From a virus, in IMG/VR virus record IMGVR_UViG_3300025316_000391, positions 1 to 29,575 of that record: a DNA stretch of 29,575 nucleotides. One strand, given 5' to 3'. A program made the translations under genes and the position numbers. This document shows, in pieces, positions 13,855 to 22,091 of this stretch. The notes below the pieces were generated by a model. It made no database searches, was not told where the DNA came from, and worked only from the letters and a program-made list of their open reading frames with translations. How positions within the stretch are numbered: position 1 is the first letter of the stretch; the number at the start of each line of letters is the position of its first letter.

Positions 13855-16800
13855 ATGCCATTCCCCTGCCCTAATAAGAATCACGATGACTTCAAAGCAC
13901 TTGTCGAAGCCTTTGGAGGCGGAGAAAACGCGGACAAGAAAACCAATGATCTTGCCAAGGAGCGAGCGAGTCTCTCGTATTTCCGCAATGGTGACGTGAT
14001 TCCGAAGGTTGAAGATGCGAAAAGATTGATTGAGTGGAAAGATTCTTCCTCGCCCGTCACTGATTCCAGCCAAGAAACCAATCCAGCGGGTGAAGTCCCG
14101 CCAAAAACAGAAACAACGAAACCAACACCAAATGAGCAAGAAAGCAAGCAAGTCGAAGCCAAGCAGCAAGCCAAACCCGTTCGCAAAGGGAGCGCCCCCG
14201 AAAGGGATGCCGCCGATGCCGAAGGGCAAGGGAAAGGCGTGCTGAAGCCGGAGGATGCCGGGGGTGAAAATCCCCCGGCTTCCGAATTCCTTGCGGAAGA
14301 TGGGACACCCACTGAACGATTCAAGGAGCTTGCCAACGCCGCTAAACCGGATTCCGATCTTTTCAAGGTGAAGAGTGGGGAGAAAGGCAAACCCTCGATT
14401 GGTGTTTATCGGAGGCTTTCAGCCAAAAGCGAACTTTCCCCGGAAGAGAAAACGGACCTTGCTGATGCAACTAAGGCGCTTGCCGAAAAGATGGATTCCA
14501 TGAACGAATCAGGAATCACGGTCCCGCTTGGACCCGGAGCAAAGACCGCCAGAGAAGGCGAGTATTCAGCTGGACGCCACCTGATAGACCAGTTGAAAAT
14601 CAGGCCAAAGACCGGTAAGAAGGATGGTAAGCCGTGGTATGTCGATATTGCTCAGGCATGGGCAAAGGGAAAGGATGCCGTTCGCGGCGCGTGGGCGATG
14701 GCTCAAACCGTGGCACCGAGGGCGAAGGAGATGCTTGAAGGAATCAATTCCATTGATGATGCCAAGCGTGCCGTTCTTGAATTCCACCAAAAGGAGCAAA
14801 CGGCTGCCGGACTACATACCAGAGTTGGTCAGGAAATGGCGAAACGCTTCAAGAGCGAAACCACAAGAGGGGCAGCGCATATTTGGTCAGATACTCCGGG
14901 AACCCGTGAAGAGAAGATCGCGGCCATCAATGATACTTTGGCAAACCTTCCGAAAGATACTAAACCAGAAATCAGAAAGGTTTTGGAAGAAGCGGCCAAG
15001 GGTGGCAAGGATGTTGTCGATCTTTCTGAAATGATGGATGATTTCTGGAGCGAGGCGGGAGACAAGGGACTTGACGCGGATGTTTTGCGGCAGCTTCGCG
15101 AGGACTACGCGACTCACGTTTGGAAAAACGCGGACAATATGCCAAAGCAAATGTCCGGGATGATGAAGAACGGCATGGTGAATGAGTCTTTCGACTACGC
15201 CAAACAACGGAAGATTCCAACCATCCTTGAAGGAATCAAGCAGGGCAAAGAACCATTCCTTGACCCGGCAGTCATAATTCCCCGATACGGATACGAACTT
15301 GACAAGGCGATTGCCAGCCGGGAACTCATTGAGAAACTTTCTGGCCTCGATGCATCGGACGGATCGCCATTGCTGGCAGCAACCGGAACCCGGCAAGTCA
15401 TTGAATCAAACAAGTTCGCCGTAGTGAAGGAGGATGGCGGCAGGGCGCGGAAGACGTTCGACACAAAAGAGGAAGCGGAAGCCGCATTGAAGCCAGGCGA
15501 AAAGGTTGAATCACGGGACTCCACCACGGTCCTGATTCGCCCGCAGGCAAAATATGCAGACATGCAGGGTTATCGTCCCGTGGATCATTCATCAATGCGG
15601 CGGTGGAAATGGGCCGACACGGACCCGGAAACCGGCAAGACGGTCATATATGAGGGGGAACTTTACGTTCACCCGGAAGCATACCAGCGGCTTGCGAACA
15701 TGATGGACAAATACCGTCTGACACCTTCGATGATGATGCGCACCGCCTTGAATGTGAGTTCCGAACTGAAAGGGATGAAGCTGGGTTTGCCGTCGCTATT
15801 TCACACGGTTCATGTCGGAACCCATGACGTTTTCCATTGGGGCAACGTGTTCAAGCACATGGCTACCGAAATCGACCCGGAAAGCCCGGAGGTTCAGGAA
15901 GCGTTGGGTTATGGAATTCAGGTGTTTACCCCACCCGGACAAATATCGGCGGCAGCGGAAGGAATCGGATCGGGGCTGCTGGTTAACAAGATTCCCCTCT
16001 TGGGACCATTTTCAAAGGCGTGGACGGAGTTTCAATTCCAAAAGCTGATTCCACGTATGACCTACGGGACATTTGTGAATGCCTTTGCCCGCGCCAAGTG
16101 GATGAGGGATAATCCGGGAGACTTCGCCCGCGCCAACCTTCCGAAATTCATGACCGACAAACTCGGCCTGTTCAAACGATACACCGATGAGGAAATCGGC
16201 CATCGGATAGCGGACATGACGAACAACGCTTTCGGTGAACTCAATCCGCTGATTTTGGGGAAGAACGGCAGAAATCCAGCAGTGGACAGGATCTTGCGCT
16301 TGGCATTCCTCGCCCCGAAGTTCGGTGAAGGACGCCTGCGATTCGTCGCCAAGGCGCTTACCCGCACCGGCCATGAAGAGCGGTTTGCGCTCGCGACCAT
16401 GATGCTAACCCTCTACACGATGGCGCGAGTGTCGAATCAGTTGTCTCACGGCGACCCGGAAAACGACTGGAAACACGCATTCATGGTCAAGATCGGTGAC
16501 AAGTGGTGGTCCATGAGAAGCGTGATTGGTGACACAACCCACGCGCTTTCAGATTTCCGTGGATTCATTGAGAATCGGCTCAATCCAATGACGACAGCGC
16601 CAATGCTGCGATTCTGGAAGGGAACGGACACGCGGGGCCGCAAACTTAGTGACCAAGAGCAAATCGCGGAGGATTTCAAGGGACTGGCTCCTATTCAGGT
16701 TTCCGGTATGTTCCGCGATGACAAAACCGTGTGGGATTCGTTCTTTCAATCCATGGGTGCCAGCGGACTCAGGGAATCTCCAATGCAGGATATTCACCGG

Positions 16801-17178
16801 CTGGTCACAAAGTGGAAGGAAAACAACGCCGATCCGAAACTTCGCGCCGACGCCAAGAAGGAATCTCAATCGGTATTCGCGCCAAGTGACTATGAACCGC
16901 TCAGGGCGGCAATTCGCCAGGACAATTTGAAGCACGCCGCTATCGAATATCACCGCTTGGTTGACAACAAAATAAAAAGGCCGGATGAGATTTTCAAGGC
17001 GATGAACAACAATCGACCGCTTTCAGGGAGTTGGAAAACCGAGTCGGCATTTGTCAAAACGCTCACCGGACCTCAGAAGCAGATGTATCAACGCGCCATC
17101 AAACAGCGGCATGAGGAGTTTCAAAAGTTCCTCAAGATTCGTGGGGTGCCGAAAAGCGATTCAAACGATGACGAATGA
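13855..17178 (+). CDS. Second giant virion or ejection-type protein (large polyvalent protein-like)
   Basis: A 1107-aa protein when started at ATG 13855. The frame also has a TTG at 13837, overlapping the previous stop, as a weaker alternative. N-terminal residues 1-60 form a small domain (PFPCPNKNHDDFKALVEAFG), followed by a Pro/Lys/Gln-rich linker (about 65-150). Residues about 640-960 carry the region most like large polyvalent protein domains: LGLPSLFHTVHVGTHDVFHW near 640, KAWTEFQFQKLIPRMTYGTF near 720, and ILRLAFLAPKFGEGRLRFVA near 812-830. A hydrophobic helix follows (ALATMMLTLYTMARVSNQL). Virion-packaged proteins of this type are delivered into the host. No nuclease or polymerase motif was recognised. 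It ends a unit; the following gene is on the other strand. Confidence 0.6.
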   Translation: MPFPCPNKNHDDFKALVEAFGGGENADKKTNDLAKERASLSYFRNGDVIPKVEDAKRLIEWKDSSSPVTDSSQETNPAGEVPPKTETTKPTPNEQESKQVEAKQQAKPVRKGSAPERDAADAEGQGKGVLKPEDAGGENPPASEFLAEDGTPTERFKELANAAKPDSDLFKVKSGEKGKPSIGVYRRLSAKSELSPEEKTDLADATKALAEKMDSMNESGITVPLGPGAKTAREGEYSAGRHLIDQLKIRPKTGKKDGKPWYVDIAQAWAKGKDAVRGAWAMAQTVAPRAKEMLEGINSIDDAKRAVLEFHQKEQTAAGLHTRVGQEMAKRFKSETTRGAAHIWSDTPGTREEKIAAINDTLANLPKDTKPEIRKVLEEAAKGGKDVVDLSEMMDDFWSEAGDKGLDADVLRQLREDYATHVWKNADNMPKQMSGMMKNGMVNESFDYAKQRKIPTILEGIKQGKEPFLDPAVIIPRYGYELDKAIASRELIEKLSGLDASDGSPLLAATGTRQVIESNKFAVVKEDGGRARKTFDTKEEAEAALKPGEKVESRDSTTVLIRPQAKYADMQGYRPVDHSSMRRWKWADTDPETGKTVIYEGELYVHPEAYQRLANMMDKYRLTPSMMMRTALNVSSELKGMKLGLPSLFHTVHVGTHDVFHWGNVFKHMATEIDPESPEVQEALGYGIQVFTPPGQISAAAEGIGSGLLVNKIPLLGPFSKAWTEFQFQKLIPRMTYGTFVNAFARAKWMRDNPGDFARANLPKFMTDKLGLFKRYTDEEIGHRIADMTNNAFGELNPLILGKNGRNPAVDRILRLAFLAPKFGEGRLRFVAKALTRTGHEERFALATMMLTLYTMARVSNQLSHGDPENDWKHAFMVKIGDKWWSMRSVIGDTTHALSDFRGFIENRLNPMTTAPMLRFWKGTDTRGRKLSDQEQIAEDFKGLAPIQVSGMFRDDKTVWDSFFQSMGASGLRESPMQDIHRLVTKWKENNADPKLRADAKKESQSVFAPSDYEPLRAAIRQDNLKHAAIEYHRLVDNKIKRPDEIFKAMNNNRPLSGSWKTESAFVKTLTGPQKQMYQRAIKQRHEEFQKFLKIRGVPKSDSNDDE

Positions 17179-17322
17179 CCCTCGCTTGAAAATAGGTTAT
17201 CGCCTGCAAGAAATGAGTGGTCTGCCCCTCGAACGAAGACGATGGACGTTCCAGATATTTTTTCAATTCTCCTGATTTCGGCAGTATCAAAGGTAGGGTC
17301 AACCCCTTGGATGGTTTTGGAT

Positions 17323-17661
17323 TCATAACAACCCAGCCAAAGCCTTCTTCGACTCCTCCCGGACGCGCCTTTCCGCCTTCTCGTGGCCGTTCAGGACTTC
17401 CGCACGGATGCGCCGTGGATGCCGGCCAATCGACATGGCGACGACGTAGCGGGGAAGCCCTATCTGCTCGACCATGGCGACAACGAGCTTTTGACGGGCC
17501 TCGCAAACCTCGTATTGCCGGTTGTGGGCGACAATCACAGCCGGGGGCAGATTGTGGGTTTCGGATATTTGAAAAAGCAGTTTCCTACATTGCTGGCGGA
17601 GTCTCAACGTGGGCATTGGAATTTTGCTCATGCGCTGGAATTGGCACAACCTAACGGACAT
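17323..17661 (-). CDS. DnaA C-terminal-domain-like HTH protein
   Basis: A 112-aa leftward protein between two rightward late genes. The central part matches the DnaA domain IV pattern: LFQISETHNLPPAVIVAHNR (first helices), EARQKLVVAMVEQIGLPRYVV (the region equivalent to the ARQIAMYLLRE helix of DnaA) and AMSIGRHPRRIRAEV (HTH turn and recognition helix). There is no AAA+ ATPase domain, so it can only bind DNA. Stand-alone DnaA-C-like proteins are common in phages as regulators or replication factors. ATG 17631 is an equally possible start and shortens it by 10 residues. 17179-17322, between the two gene ends, shows no gene or strong hairpin. Confidence 0.55.
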   Translation of the reverse strand: MSVRLCQFQRMSKIPMPTLRLRQQCRKLLFQISETHNLPPAVIVAHNRQYEVCEARQKLVVAMVEQIGLPRYVVAMSIGRHPRRIRAEVLNGHEKAERRVREESKKALAGLL

Positions 17662-17680
17662 TGCAACCGAAATCTTGTAA

Positions 17681-17716
17681 TTGCGCCCCTAAATCCGGCA
17701 ATCTGATGCCCCTAAG
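17681..17716 (+). promoter_or_regulatory. Late-element octamer upstream of the portal gene
   Basis: TTGCGCCC at 17681-17688 lies 44 bases before the portal ATG. GCCCCTAA occurs twice here (17685-17692 and 17708-17715), 23 bases apart, so the second copy (TAAGAG, 17713-17718) occupies the place of the TAGGGT/TAGGTT seen downstream of two other octamers. CTGATG (17703-17708) is shared with the copy at 28621. Confidence 0.5.
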
Positions 17717-17724
17717 AGTCCCGC

Positions 17725-19872
17725 ATGATTATTCATGACCCTCGCCCGACCGCCAGGCAGCGCCAGCTTGCCGAAATGGGCGCTCAGGTGAAAACCATGA
17801 AGAACATGGGGGGAGAAAAGACCGTGTTGGGGCGGAAAATGAACGATCACCAGACGAAATGGCTTCTCCAATACCTCACCGACCGATGGACAACGCTTCA
17901 CCGGAATCTCAGTTCTCAGCGGGCCGCGTGGGAGATTCAAGAGCGGGAATCGCGGGGCAACTACTCCGACCGGAAGAAACGGCTGGAAACCGATGTTTCG
18001 GACGCCTTACGGAGCATTTTTGAGCATCAGAACGAATCCCTCGGGGTTGCGAGCGGGTTTTCTGACTTCGCCTTCGCCCAGGCCAAGGGTGACATTTTCG
18101 GCACCAAACCATGGCTTGCGGCAACCCCGCAAGGGGTAAAGGACAACGATCTTGCCGACATCCTGCCGAAACATTGCCAGTGGAAATTCGACCAGTCCGA
18201 CCTTCAGGAAACCCTCACGGACGGGATTCTGACCGCCTGCGACATCGGCACGGCGTTCGTCAAGATCGGGTGGTTGAAGGACATCGAGCAATCGACCACG
18301 GTTGATTTTGTGGCGCATTCCAAGTCTAAGAATGCCCCGCTTGAGGGGATTGGCGGTGACATGGTGCGGGATCATTCCGAACTCCCGGAGGATGTTGACG
18401 GGGCGGATGTCGAGTGGCGGCAGATGGAGTTGCCGGATATTTCCGTCATTTACGACAACCTCACGGCCAGCCTGCTTGACTTCCGGGACGTGGCTTTTGA
18501 TACGCTCGCGCCGGAATTGAACCTGCGGCACACTGAATTCTTCCACCGCTTCCGAATCGGCCTATTGGATGCCGTCAGCCTCTACAAGCTGGACGAAAAG
18601 GAACACATTGAACTCCGGTCGCTGATTCTCACCGGGACCGACCAACTCCGCGCCGACCGGGAAGAGGAATCGAGCAACCAGACGGCGGAGCTTTCCGCCT
18701 TGGAGGCTAACCCTCAGATTGAACTCATCGAAGGATTTACGAGGGTTGACCCGTTCCAAAAGAACAACCCGGTGCGGATTCACGCCGTGTTCGCCCCTTC
18801 GATCAACCTGATGCTGCGGGCCGAATACCTCAAGGAAGACACTCCGGGCGGGATGCTTCCGGTGTTCGCCGTGCGGTGTTTCAAGGTTCCGAACCGGATC
18901 ATTGGTCGCGGCTATCTGGAGAAATACCACGATGCCAACATGACGGTTGACACCCATTTCAACACCGCGACCTACATCAAGCGGCAATCCTGCTTCCCGA
19001 TCAAAGGCATGCATGTTGATGCCGTGGAGGATGAGCTTGACCAGGAGAATCTGATTCTTGACCCGAACAAGACCTACGTTTTGAAGCCGGACAAGACGAT
19101 GGCGGATTTTCTCAGTTTCGCTCAAATCCCGGAAAATTCCAAGCTAGGTCTTGAGCTTCTTGACCGGGCGCACCAGATGGCGCAGATGCACTCAGGCATC
19201 ACGTCCGCCGCGCAGGGCGAGATGAAGGGCGTTCCAAGTTCCAACACCGCCACCGGAACGAATGAGATCATCAGCCGGGGCGCGCAGTTGTTGAAGGTTC
19301 CGATCAGCCAGATGGCTTCCGACCTGACGAATGCGGTGGAATTCTCCGTGTTTCTCGTCTATGCCAACCAGACCGACGATGAGACGTTCACATGGGGCGA
19401 GGGCAAGGACGCGGAGGTGAAGACCATCAATGCCGGGGACGTGAAGGGACTACGCCTGAATGTCAGCCTCTCCCTAACGCTGAGCCAGAATCAGACCAAG
19501 CTCAAGAATGCCCAAGGAGCGATTCAGATCATGGCGCAGTATGTCCAACTTCCTGAGAACGAAAAGACCGCGCAACGGCGGATGTTCATCGAAGCCGTGA
19601 AGGCGCTTGAATTCAACGACGCGGACAAGATCGTCCGGGAGGCGGTGACGGATGTTGCCGGCATCATGGCGATGCTGCCGCCCGAGTTGCAGCCATTGTT
19701 CCAGCAATTCCTTGCCACCATGCAGGCGCAGCAGGGTCAGGGAATGCCGCCAGACGGGCAACAACCCCCGATGGCACCGGACGGCACCCAACCCTCCCCG
19801 GAATCCGCCAGCAGCCAGCCTGACCCCAACGCGCCCGACCCCGCTACCTTTCCAGAACCGCCACAGCAATAA
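17725..19872 (+). CDS. Portal protein
   Basis: A 715-aa protein with the layout of podovirus-type portals. The N-terminal helices (about 35-125) carry a conserved-looking FGTKPWLAA, and a wing region follows. The central block VFAVRCFKVPNRIIGRGYLE, with the KYHDANMTVDTHFN segment, resembles the stem-adjacent portal core, and SGITSAAQGEMKG is followed by helices. The last about 45 residues are Pro/Gln-rich and disordered. The portal forms the dodecameric DNA channel and docks the terminase. It is separated from terminase by more than 10 kb of internal-protein genes, which is unusual. It follows the late octamer and has no Shine-Dalgarno. Confidence 0.8.
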   Translation: MIIHDPRPTARQRQLAEMGAQVKTMKNMGGEKTVLGRKMNDHQTKWLLQYLTDRWTTLHRNLSSQRAAWEIQERESRGNYSDRKKRLETDVSDALRSIFEHQNESLGVASGFSDFAFAQAKGDIFGTKPWLAATPQGVKDNDLADILPKHCQWKFDQSDLQETLTDGILTACDIGTAFVKIGWLKDIEQSTTVDFVAHSKSKNAPLEGIGGDMVRDHSELPEDVDGADVEWRQMELPDISVIYDNLTASLLDFRDVAFDTLAPELNLRHTEFFHRFRIGLLDAVSLYKLDEKEHIELRSLILTGTDQLRADREEESSNQTAELSALEANPQIELIEGFTRVDPFQKNNPVRIHAVFAPSINLMLRAEYLKEDTPGGMLPVFAVRCFKVPNRIIGRGYLEKYHDANMTVDTHFNTATYIKRQSCFPIKGMHVDAVEDELDQENLILDPNKTYVLKPDKTMADFLSFAQIPENSKLGLELLDRAHQMAQMHSGITSAAQGEMKGVPSSNTATGTNEIISRGAQLLKVPISQMASDLTNAVEFSVFLVYANQTDDETFTWGEGKDAEVKTINAGDVKGLRLNVSLSLTLSQNQTKLKNAQGAIQIMAQYVQLPENEKTAQRRMFIEAVKALEFNDADKIVREAVTDVAGIMAMLPPELQPLFQQFLATMQAQQGQGMPPDGQQPPMAPDGTQPSPESASSQPDPNAPDPATFPEPPQQ

Positions 19873-19890
19873 TTCCAACCGCAAACCATC

Positions 19891-21660
19891 ATGAGCAACA
19901 CGCCAGCCGATCAAACCCTTCCGAAGCCCGCCTACCGTGTTTCAGGCCAAACCACAACCGAACAGCCGAACATTTTCAGGAAGCTCTCCAAGCTCTTCAA
20001 GCCGCACCACTCCCAAGAAGAGGAATGCTGCACCGTTTCCCGCTACGCGCTGCGGCTGATTGACAGGATCACGGGGGACGCTTACACCGCCGATGAACTG
20101 ACCGCAGAACTGCAACAGGCAACCTACGACGGAGAGCCGGTCAACCATGTGGCGGCCATCGCCGCCGCAGGCACGGCAAACGGGGTGACGTGGACCAATA
20201 AGACGGCTGGCGTGGCTGGCAACAGCAAGGTTCTCAACATCCTCGACCCGGGCGCATCGGCCCACACTCCGCTGTCATTCGCGATTGACGGCGACAACAT
20301 CAACGTCACGCCGGTGACGGACGCCGGGGCAACAGCGACGGCGACAAGCGGATCGGGCGGCAACGCGGTAACGTGGGCATGGCCTGTTGCCGGGACGGTT
20401 GGCAACGGCAAGACGATCAATTTCTATGACCCGCAGGTGGACTCCTACGCCGGCCGGTGTGAGGTCGTGGGAAGTGTTTACAACGTCTATCTGCCGAGTA
20501 CTGCGGGAGCGGCGGGAGTGTGCGCGTTCGATGTCGGCGCGGGCGGGACCGGCCACAAGATCACCAGCACCCTCACGACCCCTGGATCGGCTGGCAACGC
20601 CAGGCGGATCAATGTCGCGCTGCCAACAAACACCAACCCGTTCGGGGCTACTCTTCTGAAGCCATCTCAGGCGGCTGCGACAGGGACGTTCTCCGCGCCG
20701 AATTACAATCTGCTGCTCGCCACCGGCCCGGGAACGGTCGGGGTGCTGACAGTGACCGAAGCGACCAACGGATCGTTCAAGGTGGAGACGACGGCGGCCT
20801 ACGCCGGGACGTGGGGCAACGGACATGTGACGTGTATCCTGGACAACCCGAATCTGCCGTCCCAGACGCTCAACACGGTTGTGACCAACGCGGGAGGGAA
20901 CATCGCGATTGTGGTATATCTTCCGACCAACACGTCGGCCTTGCTGACAGCGGCGACGGACACGGATGTCGTGGCGAGCATCAACGCGGCGCTGACTGCG
21001 GCAAGCCTCAGCACATATCTGTTGGCAACAAAACTCAGCACGGCGAAGACATTCACGATCAACACGCTGGTTCAGACGATGGCGCTTGGTGTCAACGCGG
21101 TGGCGCTGACCACGGCGGCCAACCAGGCGACTGCGATAGCGGCGCTGATCCATACGCTGGATGACACGCCGACATCGGTTGCCGGAAGCGGGACCGATCT
21201 GGTTGCCGTTGGCGGGCCTTACTCGTTCACCGGCGGCGGTGCCGGATACGCGGCCTACCAGGCGGCATCGGCGATTGTGGGGATGGCCAACTTCCCGTTT
21301 GTGGTGAGCGCGAACGGCACGCGTGTCCCGGCATTCGGGGACCAGGCGGCTGACGGCTCGACCGGCGGTGTCGGTTACGCGGCCACCAGCACGGCGGCGC
21401 AGATCGCGGCGCTGACCGGCTTCCCGCTGGCGGCGACGGGCACCACCTCGAACGTGCCAGCCATCGGCAACGCCATTGTGACCTTTACCAGCGGCGCTGA
21501 CGCTATCCCCGGAACACCCGCACACCTCGGACGGGAGGCTATCTACTTGGCAACCCCCGGAGATGCGAGTACCGCAAGCGTCTGGAAAGCCATGAAGGAA
21601 GATCCGACCACCACGCAGGACGGTTGGATTAAAACCTTAACTTATTATGCATTCTTATAA
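19891..21660 (+). CDS. Repeat-rich beta structural protein of the virion
   Basis: A 589-aa protein, low in charge and rich in Ala, Thr, Gly and Val. The first about 75 residues are a distinct helical domain with a CC pair (EEECCTVSRYALRLIDRIT). After that, degenerate repeats follow with an AG-x-x-GN core and a hydrophobic strand: TAGVAGNSKVLNI, VAGTVGNGKTINF, TPGSAGNARRINV, YAGTWGNGHVTCI. The repeats are irregularly spaced and suggest stacked small beta domains. The C-terminus (about 550-589) is a mixed domain ending DGWIKTLTYYAFL. Placed between portal and tail fibre, it is probably a tail, decoration or adaptor-associated protein. It does not look like an HK97-fold capsid. Confidence 0.55.
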   Translation: MSNTPADQTLPKPAYRVSGQTTTEQPNIFRKLSKLFKPHHSQEEECCTVSRYALRLIDRITGDAYTADELTAELQQATYDGEPVNHVAAIAAAGTANGVTWTNKTAGVAGNSKVLNILDPGASAHTPLSFAIDGDNINVTPVTDAGATATATSGSGGNAVTWAWPVAGTVGNGKTINFYDPQVDSYAGRCEVVGSVYNVYLPSTAGAAGVCAFDVGAGGTGHKITSTLTTPGSAGNARRINVALPTNTNPFGATLLKPSQAAATGTFSAPNYNLLLATGPGTVGVLTVTEATNGSFKVETTAAYAGTWGNGHVTCILDNPNLPSQTLNTVVTNAGGNIAIVVYLPTNTSALLTAATDTDVVASINAALTAASLSTYLLATKLSTAKTFTINTLVQTMALGVNAVALTTAANQATAIAALIHTLDDTPTSVAGSGTDLVAVGGPYSFTGGGAGYAAYQAASAIVGMANFPFVVSANGTRVPAFGDQAADGSTGGVGYAATSTAAQIAALTGFPLAATGTTSNVPAIGNAIVTFTSGADAIPGTPAHLGREAIYLATPGDASTASVWKAMKEDPTTTQDGWIKTLTYYAFL

Positions 21661-21666
21661 CCCTCC

Positions 21667-22089
21667 ATGGACCCCGTCCCCATCACTCTCGACCCGATGA
21701 CCGAAGGCGATAGCTGGGATGGTATCCCCGTGATCGGACCCATCACCTTCGGCCACTACGACACAGCCACGCCGCCGGTCTGGCACGACGACTCCCTGCC
21801 GGGAATCCTCACCAAGCTGATCCTGTCATTCCGCCGGGACGGCACCAAAGACGTGGCGCTCCACTGCGAAAGCGGATCAGGCGCGGTAATCTATCACCCG
21901 ATCATCATCGACCACGACGGGAGCAACAACCCGCCGACATGGGAAGCTCACATCGCCCCGATGGGTTTTCTGGCGTTCCCGCTGACCGCCGGGAGATGGG
22001 TGGGCGACTTGGAAGCCATCTACGATGACACCAACAAAAAAACCCTCTACCGCGTGACCCAGGTTGTAACCACCAATGGAGCCGACTGA
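21667..22089 (+). CDS. Small virion-associated protein, possible fibre adaptor
   Basis: A 140-aa, beta-rich acidic protein: GDSWDGIPVIGPITF, LTKLILSFRRDG, GAVIYHPIIIDHDG, AGRWVGDLEAIYDD, TLYRVTQVVTT. This beta-sandwich pattern resembles the N-terminal domains of phage baseplate and receptor-binding adaptors (BppU type), where short strands surround a central substitution region. It ends two bases before the fibre gene and begins six bases after the repeat-rich gene, so all three are one unit. The adaptor role is inferred from position and the strand pattern. Confidence 0.45.
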   Translation: MDPVPITLDPMTEGDSWDGIPVIGPITFGHYDTATPPVWHDDSLPGILTKLILSFRRDGTKDVALHCESGSGAVIYHPIIIDHDGSNNPPTWEAHIAPMGFLAFPLTAGRWVGDLEAIYDDTNKKTLYRVTQVVTTNGAD

Positions 22090-22091
22090 GC

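Noticed and set aside
17383-17706. Rightward open frame of 107 codons opposite the DnaA-C-like gene
   Set aside because: Looks superficially plausible, but the leftward frame shows an ordered HTH pattern, and this one would overlap the late octamer of the portal gene.
20275-21525. Long leftward open frame (416 codons) opposite the repeat-rich structural gene
   Set aside because: Product is an Arg/Gly-rich scrambled sequence with no domain; the rightward frame has clean repeats and fits the operon.
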